Assembly: GCA_017860295.1 (NCBI GenBank)
Contig: JAFNAS010000002.1
Coordinates: 124,001-188,000, forward strand
Length of the DNA: 64,000 nucleotides
Origin: Bacteroidota bacterium
GTDB taxonomy: Bacteria > Bacteroidota > Bacteroidia > Bacteroidales > Paludibacteraceae
Direction: 5' to 3'
Positions 44,786 to 52,925 of the stretch are shown here, piece by piece. The position numbers and the translations under genes were made by a program. The notes beneath the pieces were generated by a model. It ran no database searches. It was not told the origin of the DNA and was given only the letters and a program-made list of their open reading frames with translations. How positions within the stretch are numbered: the first letter of the stretch is position 1; the number at the start of each line of letters is the position of its first letter.

Positions 44786-45337
44786 CTATTTTATTCCCGA
44801 TTCCATGTCTTGTTGCCCAATACTTGTCGACATATCTAATGTCTCTGCTTCATCAATTGTTATCGTTCGGATTTTACATAATATGGAAGGGTAATAGCTT
44901 CCACCAAAAATGCTCCATATATTGGATAGCTCCTGAAAAGAGAGATTAACCGGTTCAATAGCAATGGAATTACTTCTCCCCTGCAGGGTTAACAGGTTAT
45001 TTCTCTGAACAAACGACAAGACACCCGACAGGATCTGAATGGATTCCGTGTATTGTTTTTCCAAAAAAATGGCCGATATCAGCAGATATATATTTACCTG
45101 CCACGATGGGGCGGTTTTTCGTAATCCTGTGTCGGAAACAGATTGCCGGTTGAAATTCAAACCTCCTGAATTTTCTTTTTCAATATTAATAATAAAAAGG
45201 CTTATTCTGTTCGAAGGAAACGTATTGGTATTATCTTTTGGCTGAGAAAGAAAGGCAATGTCTTCTTTCAGCTTGTAATGCATTTTCAGATAATCGTTTA
45301 TTTGTTGAGTTAAGGATGTCAAAACTTGAAAAATCAT
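44786..45337 (-). CDS. eCIS cap/tail-terminator protein (DUF4255, Pvc16-like)
   Basis: A 183-residue protein of the DUF4255 family (Pvc16 N-terminal domain), which caps the distal end of tube and sheath. Features are 'IFQVLTSLTQQINDYL' at the start, a short 'RISLFIINIEKE' strand, 'SWQVNIYLLISAIF' and 'PVNLSFQELSNIWSIFGG'. It is the first gene of the eCIS operon here, whereas cap genes are usually at the 3' end of Afp/PVC loci. The start is preceded by a run of A residues and by a hairpin at 45362-45386. Confidence 0.85.
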   Translation of the reverse strand: MIFQVLTSLTQQINDYLKMHYKLKEDIAFLSQPKDNTNTFPSNRISLFIINIEKENSGGLNFNRQSVSDTGLRKTAPSWQVNIYLLISAIFLEKQYTESIQILSGVLSFVQRNNLLTLQGRSNSIAIEPVNLSFQELSNIWSIFGGSYYPSILCKIRTITIDEAETLDMSTSIGQQDMESGIK

Positions 45338-45361
45338 TTTTTTTTGGTAAAATTACAATCG

Positions 45362-45386
45362 AATGGCGAAATTTTACTTCGCCATT
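45362..45386. promoter_or_regulatory. Inverted repeat between the putative regulator and the eCIS operon
   Basis: A perfect 9-bp stem AATGGCGAA / TTCGCCATT with a 7-nt loop lies 25 bp before the first eCIS start. On the eCIS strand it is not followed by a clear T-run, so it could be an operator, an attenuator or a weak terminator for the regulator gene. Confidence 0.6.
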
Positions 45387-45390
45387 AAAA

Positions 45391-45783
45391 TTAAATATAC
45401 TCTACCGACATATTTTTCATCCGCACTATCAAACCACCCAGTATATAGCGCTGTTCATCTGCAATTGTGTATTCAACAATTTCATAGATATGCTCCAACA
45501 ATTGAATTTCCTCATTGGCAAATTGAAAAGGCATCAGTCGAAAGTCCCGGTTTATATAATAGTAAGCTTTTCGCTTTTTGCAGTACTCTATTGGTGCGAA
45601 AAAACGGAGAAAGGAATCATGTTTCATCGCATCGATATCCATTTGAATTGTCCTTTGCGAAACTTTATAGCCGGTCTTATTAAAACAATAAGTCGCAATA
45701 AAGGATGTCTTAACAAAATTCGATTGGCGTAGCAGGCCATCGATGATATGATAACGAATCAGGGCATGTTTATTTTGTGGCAT
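45391..45783 (-). CDS. Short helix-turn-helix protein, WYL-regulator N-terminus-like
   Basis: A 130-residue protein resembling the N-terminal DNA-binding part of Bacteroidetes WYL-type regulators: 'NKHALIRYHIIDGLLRQ' at the start and the recognition-helix region 'VSQRTIQMDIDAMKHD', then 'CKKRKAYYYINRDF' and 'FANEEIQLLEHIYEIVE'. Full WYL regulators are about 300 residues; here the ligand-sensing WYL domain is absent and the protein stops after the first linker helices. It lies 53 bp upstream of the eCIS operon on the same strand, so I infer a cluster-specific regulator. DNA binding has not been shown. Confidence 0.6.
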   Translation of the reverse strand: MPQNKHALIRYHIIDGLLRQSNFVKTSFIATYCFNKTGYKVSQRTIQMDIDAMKHDSFLRFFAPIEYCKKRKAYYYINRDFRLMPFQFANEEIQLLEHIYEIVEYTIADEQRYILGGLIVRMKNMSVEYI

Positions 45784-45823
45784 GATAATTCAGTAACTGG
45801 TTCGAAAACTAAAAATCACACGA

Positions 45824-45831
45824 CAAAGTTA
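45824..45831 (-). promoter_or_regulatory. -7 element for the putative eCIS regulator
   Basis: TAACTTTG on the minus strand, 41 bp before the start at 45783. Upstream sequence is very A/T-rich and gives no clear -33. This may be the main promoter for the regulator and, by read-through, for the eCIS operon. Confidence 0.5.
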
Positions 45832-46143
45832 ATATATTTTTTATAACATTTAATATTATTTTTAACGCAACACTCTTAATTCTTTATTCTATTTTATTTA
45901 TCTTTTTAATTATTTGAGTAAATGGGACTCAAATATGAACATATAGTAGCTCACAGTACCTTTCGGATGCCGGAAATCCGGTTCTGGTAGCAAATCCATC
46001 GAAAGATAAAACCAACAGTTTGATTTGATTTTTCATCAACCTGTTTCAATTCAAACTCAAAACTCAGAACCATCTACTCTTATCCGACTCCAGACCTTCC
46101 GAAACACCTGCAGGAAAGTAAAAAAGAATAGTAGTATTCCTGT

Positions 46144-46191
46144 ATAATACGTAAAAAGATACCACTGGGTAAGTTTTTACGGGAGTATTAT
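46144..46191. repeat. Long imperfect palindrome
   Basis: ATAATAC then GTAAAAA on the left pair with TTTTTAC and, after a 4-nt bulge, GTATTAT on the right, giving a 14-bp stem around a 16-nt loop. No gene or T-run is attached to it. Confidence 0.65.
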
Positions 46192-46498
46192 ATAGAATTA
46201 AAACGACAAGACCTCGCCAATTATTCAAAATAAACCACAACAATTTGATATTTAAATAATTGTGGCTTTAAAAAGCAGTACTACCGGAAGATCAAAAAAC
46301 ACTAAACTGCTTGAATTAAAATCTATTTACCATTGACTGTCAGATTAAATACAAACTACTTAAATTCAGCACTTTATTCATTATTATTTATTTTTACAAA
46401 TGCACGATATGTACCGTATTTGTACCACAAAATTATAATATACAGACTATCTGAATTGATTACTTTTTGCATCTAACCGCCCAAGAAAAAAATTTATT

Positions 46499-46535
46499 AA
46501 CCGTTGTAATCATGCCAGACTACAACGGTTTTTCT
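46499..46535. terminator. Terminator-like hairpin in the intergenic region
   Basis: Perfect 10-bp stem AACCGTTGTA / TACAACGGTT with a 12-nt loop, T-run on the plus side and A-run on the other. No gene ends immediately before it on either strand, which suggests an unannotated transcript. Confidence 0.6.
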
Positions 46536-46697
46536 TTACTACTCATTGAAGCACGCTCTATCATTGACTACTCCACAAAACTCTTCTTTGTCTATCTACA
46601 TCAAAAGTGAGGCCATTTATCTTTCATTTTCCTTATTTTCAAAAACATATTATAGTCATTAAAAACAGGCAGTAGCATCAATCCCGATAATAATGAC

Positions 46698-46705
46698 TAA
46701 CTTTG
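46698..46705 (+). promoter_or_regulatory. -7 element before the 40-aa Lys-rich ORF
   Basis: TAACTTTG on the plus strand, 28 bp before the ATG at 46734. No TTG is seen at the ideal upstream spacing. Confidence 0.45.
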
Positions 46706-46733
46706 AAGATATCACACTTAATACAATTCCACT

Positions 46734-46856
46734 ATGTCAAAAGAAAAAGAAGGCAAAGAAAAGTCGGTAAAAAAGGTTGCGCTAAAAACATTGAAAGAAA
46801 AAAGAGCTGACAAATCAGCCAAGCGCAAAGAAAAAAATAAAAGCAGCATCGAATAG
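46734..46856 (+). CDS. Small Lys-rich protein (40 aa)
   Basis: A 40-residue basic protein, too short for automatic gene callers. It starts MSKEKEGKEKSVKKVALKTL and ends KNKSSIE; about 14 of 40 residues are Lys, and it has 'KEKRADKSAKRKEK'. The composition suggests a nucleic-acid- or ribosome-associated peptide, by inference. Support for a real gene is the ATG placed 28 bp after a TAACTTTG element and the absence of any competing frame. It is not obviously connected with the eCIS operon. Confidence 0.5.
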   Translation: MSKEKEGKEKSVKKVALKTLKEKRADKSAKRKEKNKSSIE

Positions 46857-47180
46857 CCTCCTCATACGGCTTTCGCTTCACATTCTTCTATCACACTACC
46901 GTCACATCCCGCAATTTTCTTCGAGGAATAACATTGCACACTCCAAAAGGGATGAAGGTTATGCGGAGAGTCCAACTATCTCTGTACTCCCGCAGACATG
47001 ACCTTGTTTTGTCTGTTCATCCATCTCCAAAGCAACCGTTTGCTTCGTTAAGAATACAACCCGTGAAATAGGGTTATAAAAACTTCGCGTGCATTTGGCT
47101 ACGAAAATATTCGCATCAGCCATTCATCAAAAGCACTTGAACAACACGCAATTCACATCACATATTAATGTTTCCATCCG
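46857..47180. other. Non-coding interval before the GH130 gene
   Basis: No gene seen. Only a weak inverted repeat (TGCGG...CCGCA, 46962-46994) and AACCC...GGGTT near 47055 are visible; no Bacteroidetes promoter core was found. Confidence 0.45.
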
Positions 47181-48218
47181 ATGATTAAAGTAAAAAAAGA
47201 GGGTATCCTGCTGCAAAAAACACACTACGAATTTGAAAATGAAGGGGTACTTAACCCGGCCGTAATACGCCAGGGCGATAGTGTATACCTTTTATACCGG
47301 GCCGTAAGGAAAGGCAATCACTCAACCATCGGCTATTGCCGGTTGGATGGTCCTTTAACCGTTGCCGAACGATGGAATAAGCCCTTTATGGTTCCTGAAT
47401 TCGATTATGAGACACAAGGCGTGGAAGATGCCCGCATAGTGCAATTAGTGGATGAATACCACCTCACCTATACCGGATATGACGGCACTAACGCCCGAGG
47501 AGCACTGGCCACCGGAAAAGATTTTATGCATCTGAAAAAACAGGGGCTTATTGTTCCGCCGGTTTCGTATGCCGAATTTGTGGCACTGGCCGAATCAGGG
47601 GGCAAAGTACATCCGGACTATTATCACAATCATAAATTTTACTACCAGGAGAATGACCCGGAACGGAAAATTATGTTGTGGGATAAAGATGTTATTTTCT
47701 TTCCCCGAAGGATTCACGGCAAACTGGTATTTCTCCACCGGATTCGACCCGGCATTCAAATCGTTTCTGTAGACGATCTGCAGGAACTTACCCCGGAGTT
47801 CTGGAAAAATTATTTTCTGAATCTGCACAATCATATTATCCTCGACCCGATCTATCCTCACGAATCGAGTTATATCGGCGGAGGATGTCCTCCTATTGAA
47901 ACCGAGCATGGGTGGCTGGTTATTTACCATGGAGTAGAAGAAGCTGAACATGGGCTGGTCTATTGCGCGTGTGCGTCACTGCTCGATTTGGATGATCCGT
48001 CGAAAGAGCTGGCCCGTCTGCCGTACCCATTGTTTGCGCCTGAATATATCTGGGAGACAGACGGAGAGGTAAACAATGTGGTATTCCCTACCGGGACCGC
48101 TCTGTTTGGCACCACCCTGTTTATCTACTACGGAGCCGCCGACACACGCATCGCCTGTGCCTCCGTCAGCTTACCGGAACTGATGTCGGAATTATTAAGC
48201 TACACAACAAAAGAGTGA
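47181..48218 (+). CDS. GH130 family mannoside phosphorylase-like protein
   Basis: A 345-residue five-bladed beta-propeller of glycoside hydrolase family 130, most of whose members phosphorolyse beta-mannosides to mannose 1-phosphate. Family blocks are 'FENEGVLNPAVIRQGDSVYLLYRAV' (in parts), 'QGVEDARIVQLVDEYHLTYTGYD' (in parts), 'IGGGCPPIETEHGWLVIYHGV' (part) and 'VVFPTGTALFGTTLFIYYGAAD' (part). Subfamily, and whether it is a phosphorylase or hydrolase, cannot be settled. The next gene, 87 bp downstream, is a glycosyltransferase fusion, and this pairing is common in Bacteroidetes. No signal peptide, so cytoplasmic. Confidence 0.87.
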   Translation: MIKVKKEGILLQKTHYEFENEGVLNPAVIRQGDSVYLLYRAVRKGNHSTIGYCRLDGPLTVAERWNKPFMVPEFDYETQGVEDARIVQLVDEYHLTYTGYDGTNARGALATGKDFMHLKKQGLIVPPVSYAEFVALAESGGKVHPDYYHNHKFYYQENDPERKIMLWDKDVIFFPRRIHGKLVFLHRIRPGIQIVSVDDLQELTPEFWKNYFLNLHNHIILDPIYPHESSYIGGGCPPIETEHGWLVIYHGVEEAEHGLVYCACASLLDLDDPSKELARLPYPLFAPEYIWETDGEVNNVVFPTGTALFGTTLFIYYGAADTRIACASVSLPELMSELLSYTTKE

Positions 48219-48305
48219 AACGTCGATACAAAAAAAAGAGTTATTGACATAAGCCACAGATTTCTTATCTGAGATTTAATCGCTCTCATTTAACAACATT
48301 ATCGT

Positions 48306-50651
48306 ATGAAAAATAGAAGTATATCGCAGCTAATCGAAAGCGGATTCAGTCCGCAGCCAACTGTTTTGGAAGTAAGCCACCCATTTTATCGCAAAATAAC
48401 ACCGGAGACTACACAACTTCAGCCATTAACATACAACGCAAGTTCTCTGCCTGAAATTTTATGCATCACCTCCTATCCGCCAAGAGAGTGTGGCATAGCA
48501 ACCTACTCGCAGGATCTGATCAAGGCAATGAATAATAAATTCAGCAACTCTTTTACCATTAAAGTCTGCGCTTTAGAATCCGCTTCCACCTACTATAATC
48601 TCTATCCGAAAGAGGTAAAATACACACTCAACACCTCCCGGGCAACCGGATATAAAACACTTTGTCAGGATATCAATCTGGATCCGGATATTAAAATTGT
48701 ATTGGTTCAACATGAGTTCGGCTTTTTCAGAAAACAAGAGAAAGCCTTTCTGCAATTACTCTCAGGCATAAACAAACCGATAGCAATTGTTTTTCATACC
48801 GTACTGCCCCACCCCGATGAAGAGTTAAAAAGCAAAATACGGGAAATAACTGCTGCATGCCAGTCTTTAATTGTGATGACTCACATTTCCGAAGGCATAT
48901 TAGTTAACGACTATGATGTTCCCAAACAAAAAATCACAGTGATTCCCCACGGCACCCACCTTGTGTCGCATGTAAACAAAAATGACTTAAAGCTGAAATA
49001 CAACCTAAGCAACCGAAAGGTGCTGACTACCTTCGGTCTGCTCAGTTCCGGGAAAAGCATTGAAACAACCCTGGAAGCACTACCTGCCATCATAGATGAA
49101 TGCCCCGAAGTGGTCTTTCTTATTATTGGCAAAACACACCCCGAAGTGGTGAAAACGGAAGGCGAAACCTACCGCAAAAGTCTTGAGACAAAAGTAAAAA
49201 AACATGAACTTCAGAAGCACGTTATCTTTATCAACCAATACCTGGCACTGCCCGATTTGTTGGAATACCTGCAATTGACCGACATCTATCTTTTCACCAC
49301 CAACGATCCCAATCAGGCAGTGAGTGGCACCTTTGTGTATGCCATGAGCTGTGCTTGTCCTATTATTTCCACACCGATTCCTCACGCCAAGGAGGTACTG
49401 ACAAAAGAGACCGGTATCATTTTCGATTTTAAAAATTCGGCAGAACTGGCACATGCCGTAGTACGCCTGTTCAAGAACGAACCGCAAAGAAGGAGTATGA
49501 GTTCAAACACCCTTCAAGCAATTGTTTCAACAGCATGGGAAAACTCTGCCGTGTCTCATGCCATGCTGTTTGGACAGATTGGCAACGGCGCCATTAAATT
49601 AAAATACAACCGGCCGGCTATCAATTTCAATCACATGAAACAGATGACCACGCCGATCGGAATCATTCAGTTTGCAAAAAACAATCAACCCGACATTTCA
49701 ACGGGTTACACACTGGATGATAACGCCCGCGCACTGGTAGCCATTTGCATGTATCTGCAATTGACCTGCTACGAAAAAAGCATCCACACTATTCGCCGAT
49801 ACTTCCGTTTCATCAAAAACTGCTTGCAAGCGGATGGCTCGTTTTTGAACTACATGGACAAAAACATGCATTTTACGGATCAAAACAACTCTACCAACTT
49901 AGATGATTCCAATGGGCGTGCCATCTGGGCCCTCGGCTATATGCTGTCGATAACCAACCTGCTACCCGCAGAACTCATCAAAGAGGCAGAAGCTGTTTTC
50001 GACAAAGCGGTACAACATTTTGAATCTGTCCGTTCTCCACGTGCCATGGCTTTTGCCATCAAAGGAATTTACTACCACCACACCGGAACAAAGTCTACCA
50101 AACACGTAAAATTGCTCACAACACTGGCTGACAGGCTGGCGGCAATGTACCAATACGAAAAAGATGACAACTGGAATTGGTATGAAAGCTATCTGACCTA
50201 CGCAAACAGCATTTTACCGGAAGCAATGCTGTGTGCATGGAAAATCAGCGAACAATCCGAATATAAAAACATTGCCATCGCCTCTTTCGATTTTCTGTTA
50301 TCGCAGATATTCAATGACAACGGCATTGAAGTTATCTCCAACAAACATTGGCTCCACAAAGGAGAAAAACCGGGACATTTCGGCGAGCAGCCCATCGATG
50401 TGGCCTACACCATTCTGGCGCTTGAAAAATTCTACGACACACTCCAATTGGAGAGCTACCGCGAAAAGATGGAAATCGCTTTTAATTGGTTTTTAGGTAA
50501 AAACCGTCTACACCAAATCATTTACAATCCCTGCACAGGCGGATGCTATGATGGTCTGGAAGAGACACATGTCAACCTCAACCAGGGGGCCGAATCCACC
50601 GTGAGTTACCTGCTGGCACGACTCACCATGGAAAAATACAGTCAGGAATAA
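48306..50651 (+). CDS. GT4-type glycosyltransferase fused to an (alpha/alpha)-barrel domain
   Basis: A 781-residue two-domain protein. Residues about 45-425 form a GT-B glycosyltransferase with 'CITSYPPRECGIATYSQDL', 'VLTTFGLLSSGKSIETTLEAL' and the donor-binding 'SGTFVYAMSCACPIISTP'. Residues about 440-775 look like a six-hairpin glycosidase fold with 'GYTLDDNARALVAICMYL', 'LDDSNGRAIWALGYML', 'DNWNWYESYLTYANSILPEA' and 'GEQPIDVAYTILALEKFY'. It probably handles mannose-containing chains with the GH130 enzyme, by context only. No signal peptide. A terminator follows. Confidence 0.83.
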   Translation: MKNRSISQLIESGFSPQPTVLEVSHPFYRKITPETTQLQPLTYNASSLPEILCITSYPPRECGIATYSQDLIKAMNNKFSNSFTIKVCALESASTYYNLYPKEVKYTLNTSRATGYKTLCQDINLDPDIKIVLVQHEFGFFRKQEKAFLQLLSGINKPIAIVFHTVLPHPDEELKSKIREITAACQSLIVMTHISEGILVNDYDVPKQKITVIPHGTHLVSHVNKNDLKLKYNLSNRKVLTTFGLLSSGKSIETTLEALPAIIDECPEVVFLIIGKTHPEVVKTEGETYRKSLETKVKKHELQKHVIFINQYLALPDLLEYLQLTDIYLFTTNDPNQAVSGTFVYAMSCACPIISTPIPHAKEVLTKETGIIFDFKNSAELAHAVVRLFKNEPQRRSMSSNTLQAIVSTAWENSAVSHAMLFGQIGNGAIKLKYNRPAINFNHMKQMTTPIGIIQFAKNNQPDISTGYTLDDNARALVAICMYLQLTCYEKSIHTIRRYFRFIKNCLQADGSFLNYMDKNMHFTDQNNSTNLDDSNGRAIWALGYMLSITNLLPAELIKEAEAVFDKAVQHFESVRSPRAMAFAIKGIYYHHTGTKSTKHVKLLTTLADRLAAMYQYEKDDNWNWYESYLTYANSILPEAMLCAWKISEQSEYKNIAIASFDFLLSQIFNDNGIEVISNKHWLHKGEKPGHFGEQPIDVAYTILALEKFYDTLQLESYREKMEIAFNWFLGKNRLHQIIYNPCTGGCYDGLEETHVNLNQGAESTVSYLLARLTMEKYSQE

Positions 50652-50685
50652 GTTTACTGAAAACATTCTGCCGACACTAAACGCC

Positions 50686-50720
50686 AACCGCTGCAATCTG
50701 AAAAATTACAGCGGTTTTTT
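50686..50720 (+). terminator. Rho-independent terminator after the glycosyltransferase fusion
   Basis: ACCGCTG(C)AAT / ATT(A)CAGCGGT stem followed by six T at 50714-50720, about 35 bp after the stop codon. Confidence 0.82.
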
Positions 50721-51030
50721 CAACTCTTCATCCTTGTTTGCAGCGCAATTCTATTTTCCGATTAGTACAAAAATGATGAATATTCCGGTATTGTCAATTA
50801 ATCCGACAGTTATCCCGGACGTAGAAAACGGGCTATACTATTCACTATTTGAGCATTACGCCTATAGTTTCTTTCCCCGTTCGTTGAATGTGCATATTAC
50901 ACCCACACATTATCATTATAATTGACTGATTTTCAGATACTGTTATATTCCATATTCAAAAACAAGCACCCGTTTCCGACGATTCACATATAAACATTTG
51001 TAAAATAGACAGAAAGCGAAATATTATGCT
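50721..51030. other. Non-coding interval before the RhlE leader
   Basis: No gene is supported. A 63-codon open frame at 50734-50925 lacks a promoter or any recognisable feature and is probably chance. Confidence 0.5.
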
Positions 51031-51038
51031 TACCTTTG
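51031..51038 (+). promoter_or_regulatory. -7 element for the RNA helicase operon
   Basis: TACCTTTG, 281 bp before the helicase ATG. No TTG at ideal spacing. Confidence 0.5.
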
Positions 51039-51319
51039 TGCTCTGAACAATAGAGTTTATATTGATTCTTTCACAGCAATGCTTTGTTCCGTTGCCCATG
51101 CACGGATCTTCTCATCGTCAAATCGACCCATATTCACTTTCTTGTTATTATTTATTTGTTGCGAAAGTTTGCAGCATCCTGTAGTAACTCTTTTAGCAAC
51201 ACAACAAAATCATTTTCAGGGCTGTATCTACGTCACCACTCACCTTTCATCCTGACGTACCTTACACTTCTCCCCCTGTTATTTAAATTAAAAACGGCTA
51301 TAACTTAGTCAACCATTTC
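51039..51319 (+). promoter_or_regulatory. Long untranslated leader of the RNA helicase gene
   Basis: If transcription begins near 51045, the mRNA has about 275 nt before the ATG at 51320 with no open frame. Long leaders are a feature of cold-shock and RNA-helicase mRNAs in other bacteria; folding-dependent control is an inference. Confidence 0.45.
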
Positions 51320-52444
51320 ATGACATTTAAAGAACTTAATATTTCGGAGCCTATTTTGAAGGCTCTGGCAAACAAAAATTACAAAACTCCCACTCCTATT
51401 CAGGAACAGGCAATACCCATTGCTCTCGACGGTCGAGATCTGTTGGGTTTGGCTCAAACCGGCACAGGAAAAACAGCAGCCTTTGCAATTCCTATTATTC
51501 AACAATTGAGCCTGTCTCAAAACAAGAGTCGTAAACGCGAAATAGCAGCTCTGGTTATCACTCCCACACGGGAACTGGCGATACAGATCGACGAATGCTT
51601 CACCGACTACGCCAAACACACCGGAATCCGCAACACGGTAATCTTCGGAGGTGTAAGCCAACGACCTCAGGTAGACCAGTTGAACAACGGAACCGACATA
51701 CTGATAGCCACCCCGGGCAGATTGCTCGATCTGATTAACCAAAAAGTTATCACGCTCGAACATATCCGCCATTTCGTACTCGACGAAGCAGACCGGATGC
51801 TCGATATGGGTTTCATTCACGACATTAAACGGCTGTTGCCGCTGCTTCCGAAGCAACGACAGACGCTGTTTTTTTCGGCAACTATGCCTGCTGCCATCGA
51901 CCAGCTATCGAAAACTATTCTGCATAAACCTGTCAAAGTAGAGGTAGCGCCGGTATCTTCGGTTGTAGATACCATAGAACAACATCTGTACTTCGTGGAA
52001 AAACCACAGAAAAGTGACTTGCTTATTTCGTTACTGGCAAAAGAGAAAAACAAGTCGGTGCTGATTTTTTCCAGAACCAAACACGGTGCCGATAAAATAG
52101 CCCGGATACTGACAAAAAAGGGTGTAGGATGCGAAGCCATTCATGGAAATAAATCGCAGGGAGCACGACAACGTGCACTGACCAACTTCAAGTCGGGCAC
52201 CACCAAAGTGATTGTAGCCACCGATATTGCCGCCAGAGGGATCGACATCGCCAATCTGGAACTGGTAATCAACTACGACCTTCCGGACGTGGCCGAGACG
52301 TATGTACACCGAATCGGACGTACCGGACGTGCGGGAAAACATGGCACAGCGCTCACTTTTTGTGCTCCGGAAGAACGCGTAATGCTCAAAGATATTCAAA
52401 AGCTGACCGGAAAGGTGCTGAACACAGTAGCAACCCGGGCGTAA
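51320..52444 (+). CDS. DEAD-box RNA helicase (RhlE-like)
   Basis: A 374-residue ATP-dependent RNA helicase consisting of the two RecA-like domains and almost no C-terminal extension. Motifs in order: Q motif 'YKTPTPIQEQAIP', motif I 'AQTGTGKTAAF', Ia 'TPTRELA', motif II DEAD in 'VLDEADRMLDMGF', motif III SAT, 'IATPGR', and motif VI 'HRIGRTGRAG'. It probably remodels structured RNA during cold adaptation or ribosome assembly. It is followed after 39 bp by a cold-shock-domain protein and then an RRM protein, one operon of RNA-binding functions. Confidence 0.92.
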   Translation: MTFKELNISEPILKALANKNYKTPTPIQEQAIPIALDGRDLLGLAQTGTGKTAAFAIPIIQQLSLSQNKSRKREIAALVITPTRELAIQIDECFTDYAKHTGIRNTVIFGGVSQRPQVDQLNNGTDILIATPGRLLDLINQKVITLEHIRHFVLDEADRMLDMGFIHDIKRLLPLLPKQRQTLFFSATMPAAIDQLSKTILHKPVKVEVAPVSSVVDTIEQHLYFVEKPQKSDLLISLLAKEKNKSVLIFSRTKHGADKIARILTKKGVGCEAIHGNKSQGARQRALTNFKSGTTKVIVATDIAARGIDIANLELVINYDLPDVAETYVHRIGRTGRAGKHGTALTFCAPEERVMLKDIQKLTGKVLNTVATRA

Positions 52445-52483
52445 AAGACATCAAATCAACTATTAATATTTAAACTCATTTCT

Positions 52484-52912
52484 GTGAACAAAAAAGAATT
52501 AGAAAAGAAAAAAGATCAGAAAAAACGAGAAAAGCTGAAACGCAAAGAGGAGCGTAAAGCTAGTGGAGGCAGTAAATCTTTTGAAGATATGATTGCCTAT
52601 GTAGACGAATTTGGTATGATTACCGATACCCCCCCGGATCCCACGAAGAAAAAAACAGAGGTAGAACTTGAGTCTATTGCTGTTTCCTCTCCCAAACAGG
52701 AAGAGATAGAAAAGGAACCGCTGAAAGGCAGAGTGGAACACTTCAATACCGAAAAAGGATATGGATTCATTAAAGATATGGGAAGTGTAAACAAATACTT
52801 CTTCCACATCAGCAACGCGCCCGAAAATATAACTGAAGGTGACATTGTTAACTTTGAACTGGAAAAAGGACAAAGAGGAATGAATGCTGTAAGAATTGAA
52901 CATGTACAATAA
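52484..52912 (+). CDS. Cold-shock-domain RNA-binding protein with basic N-terminal extension
   Basis: A 142-residue protein. The first 30 residues are a very basic Lys/Glu helix (starting NKKELEKKKDQKKREKLK after the initiator). Residues about 30-75 include 'SFEDMIAYVDEFGMITDTPPDP', a conserved Bacteroidetes block. The C-terminal cold-shock domain (about 80-142) has RNP1 'KGYGFIKD' and RNP2 'KYFFHIS'. The start is a GTG at 52484; the next Met is at residue 36, which would remove the basic helix typical of the family, so GTG is preferred. It is 39 bp after the helicase and 13 bp before an RRM gene. Confidence 0.85.
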   Translation: MNKKELEKKKDQKKREKLKRKEERKASGGSKSFEDMIAYVDEFGMITDTPPDPTKKKTEVELESIAVSSPKQEEIEKEPLKGRVEHFNTEKGYGFIKDMGSVNKYFFHISNAPENITEGDIVNFELEKGQRGMNAVRIEHVQ

Positions 52913-52925
52913 CACACTATAGAAT

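Larger units (their letters stand above)
45832..46697. other. Long non-coding interval upstream of the eCIS regulator
   Basis: An A/T-rich stretch of about 870 bp with no convincing gene on either strand. It contains the long palindrome at 46144-46191, an inverted repeat around CCACAA...TTGTGG at 46235-46265, and a strong hairpin at 46499-46530. No tRNA or attachment site is recognised. Confidence 0.55.

Noticed and set aside
25247-45337. Type VI secretion system
   Set aside because: Sheath, tube, spike and PAAR are shared, but there is no TssJ/L/M membrane complex and no ClpV, and the DUF4255, DUF5908, Pvc15-type ATPase and DUF4157 genes are markers of extracellular systems.
25247-45337. 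Prophage
   Set aside because: Only tail-type genes are present; there is no terminase, portal, capsid, integrase, lysis or replication gene and no attachment site.
50734-50925. 63-codon ORF after the glycosyltransferase fusion
   Set aside because: No promoter, no recognisable features and low-complexity content; it lies just past a terminator and before a predicted promoter.
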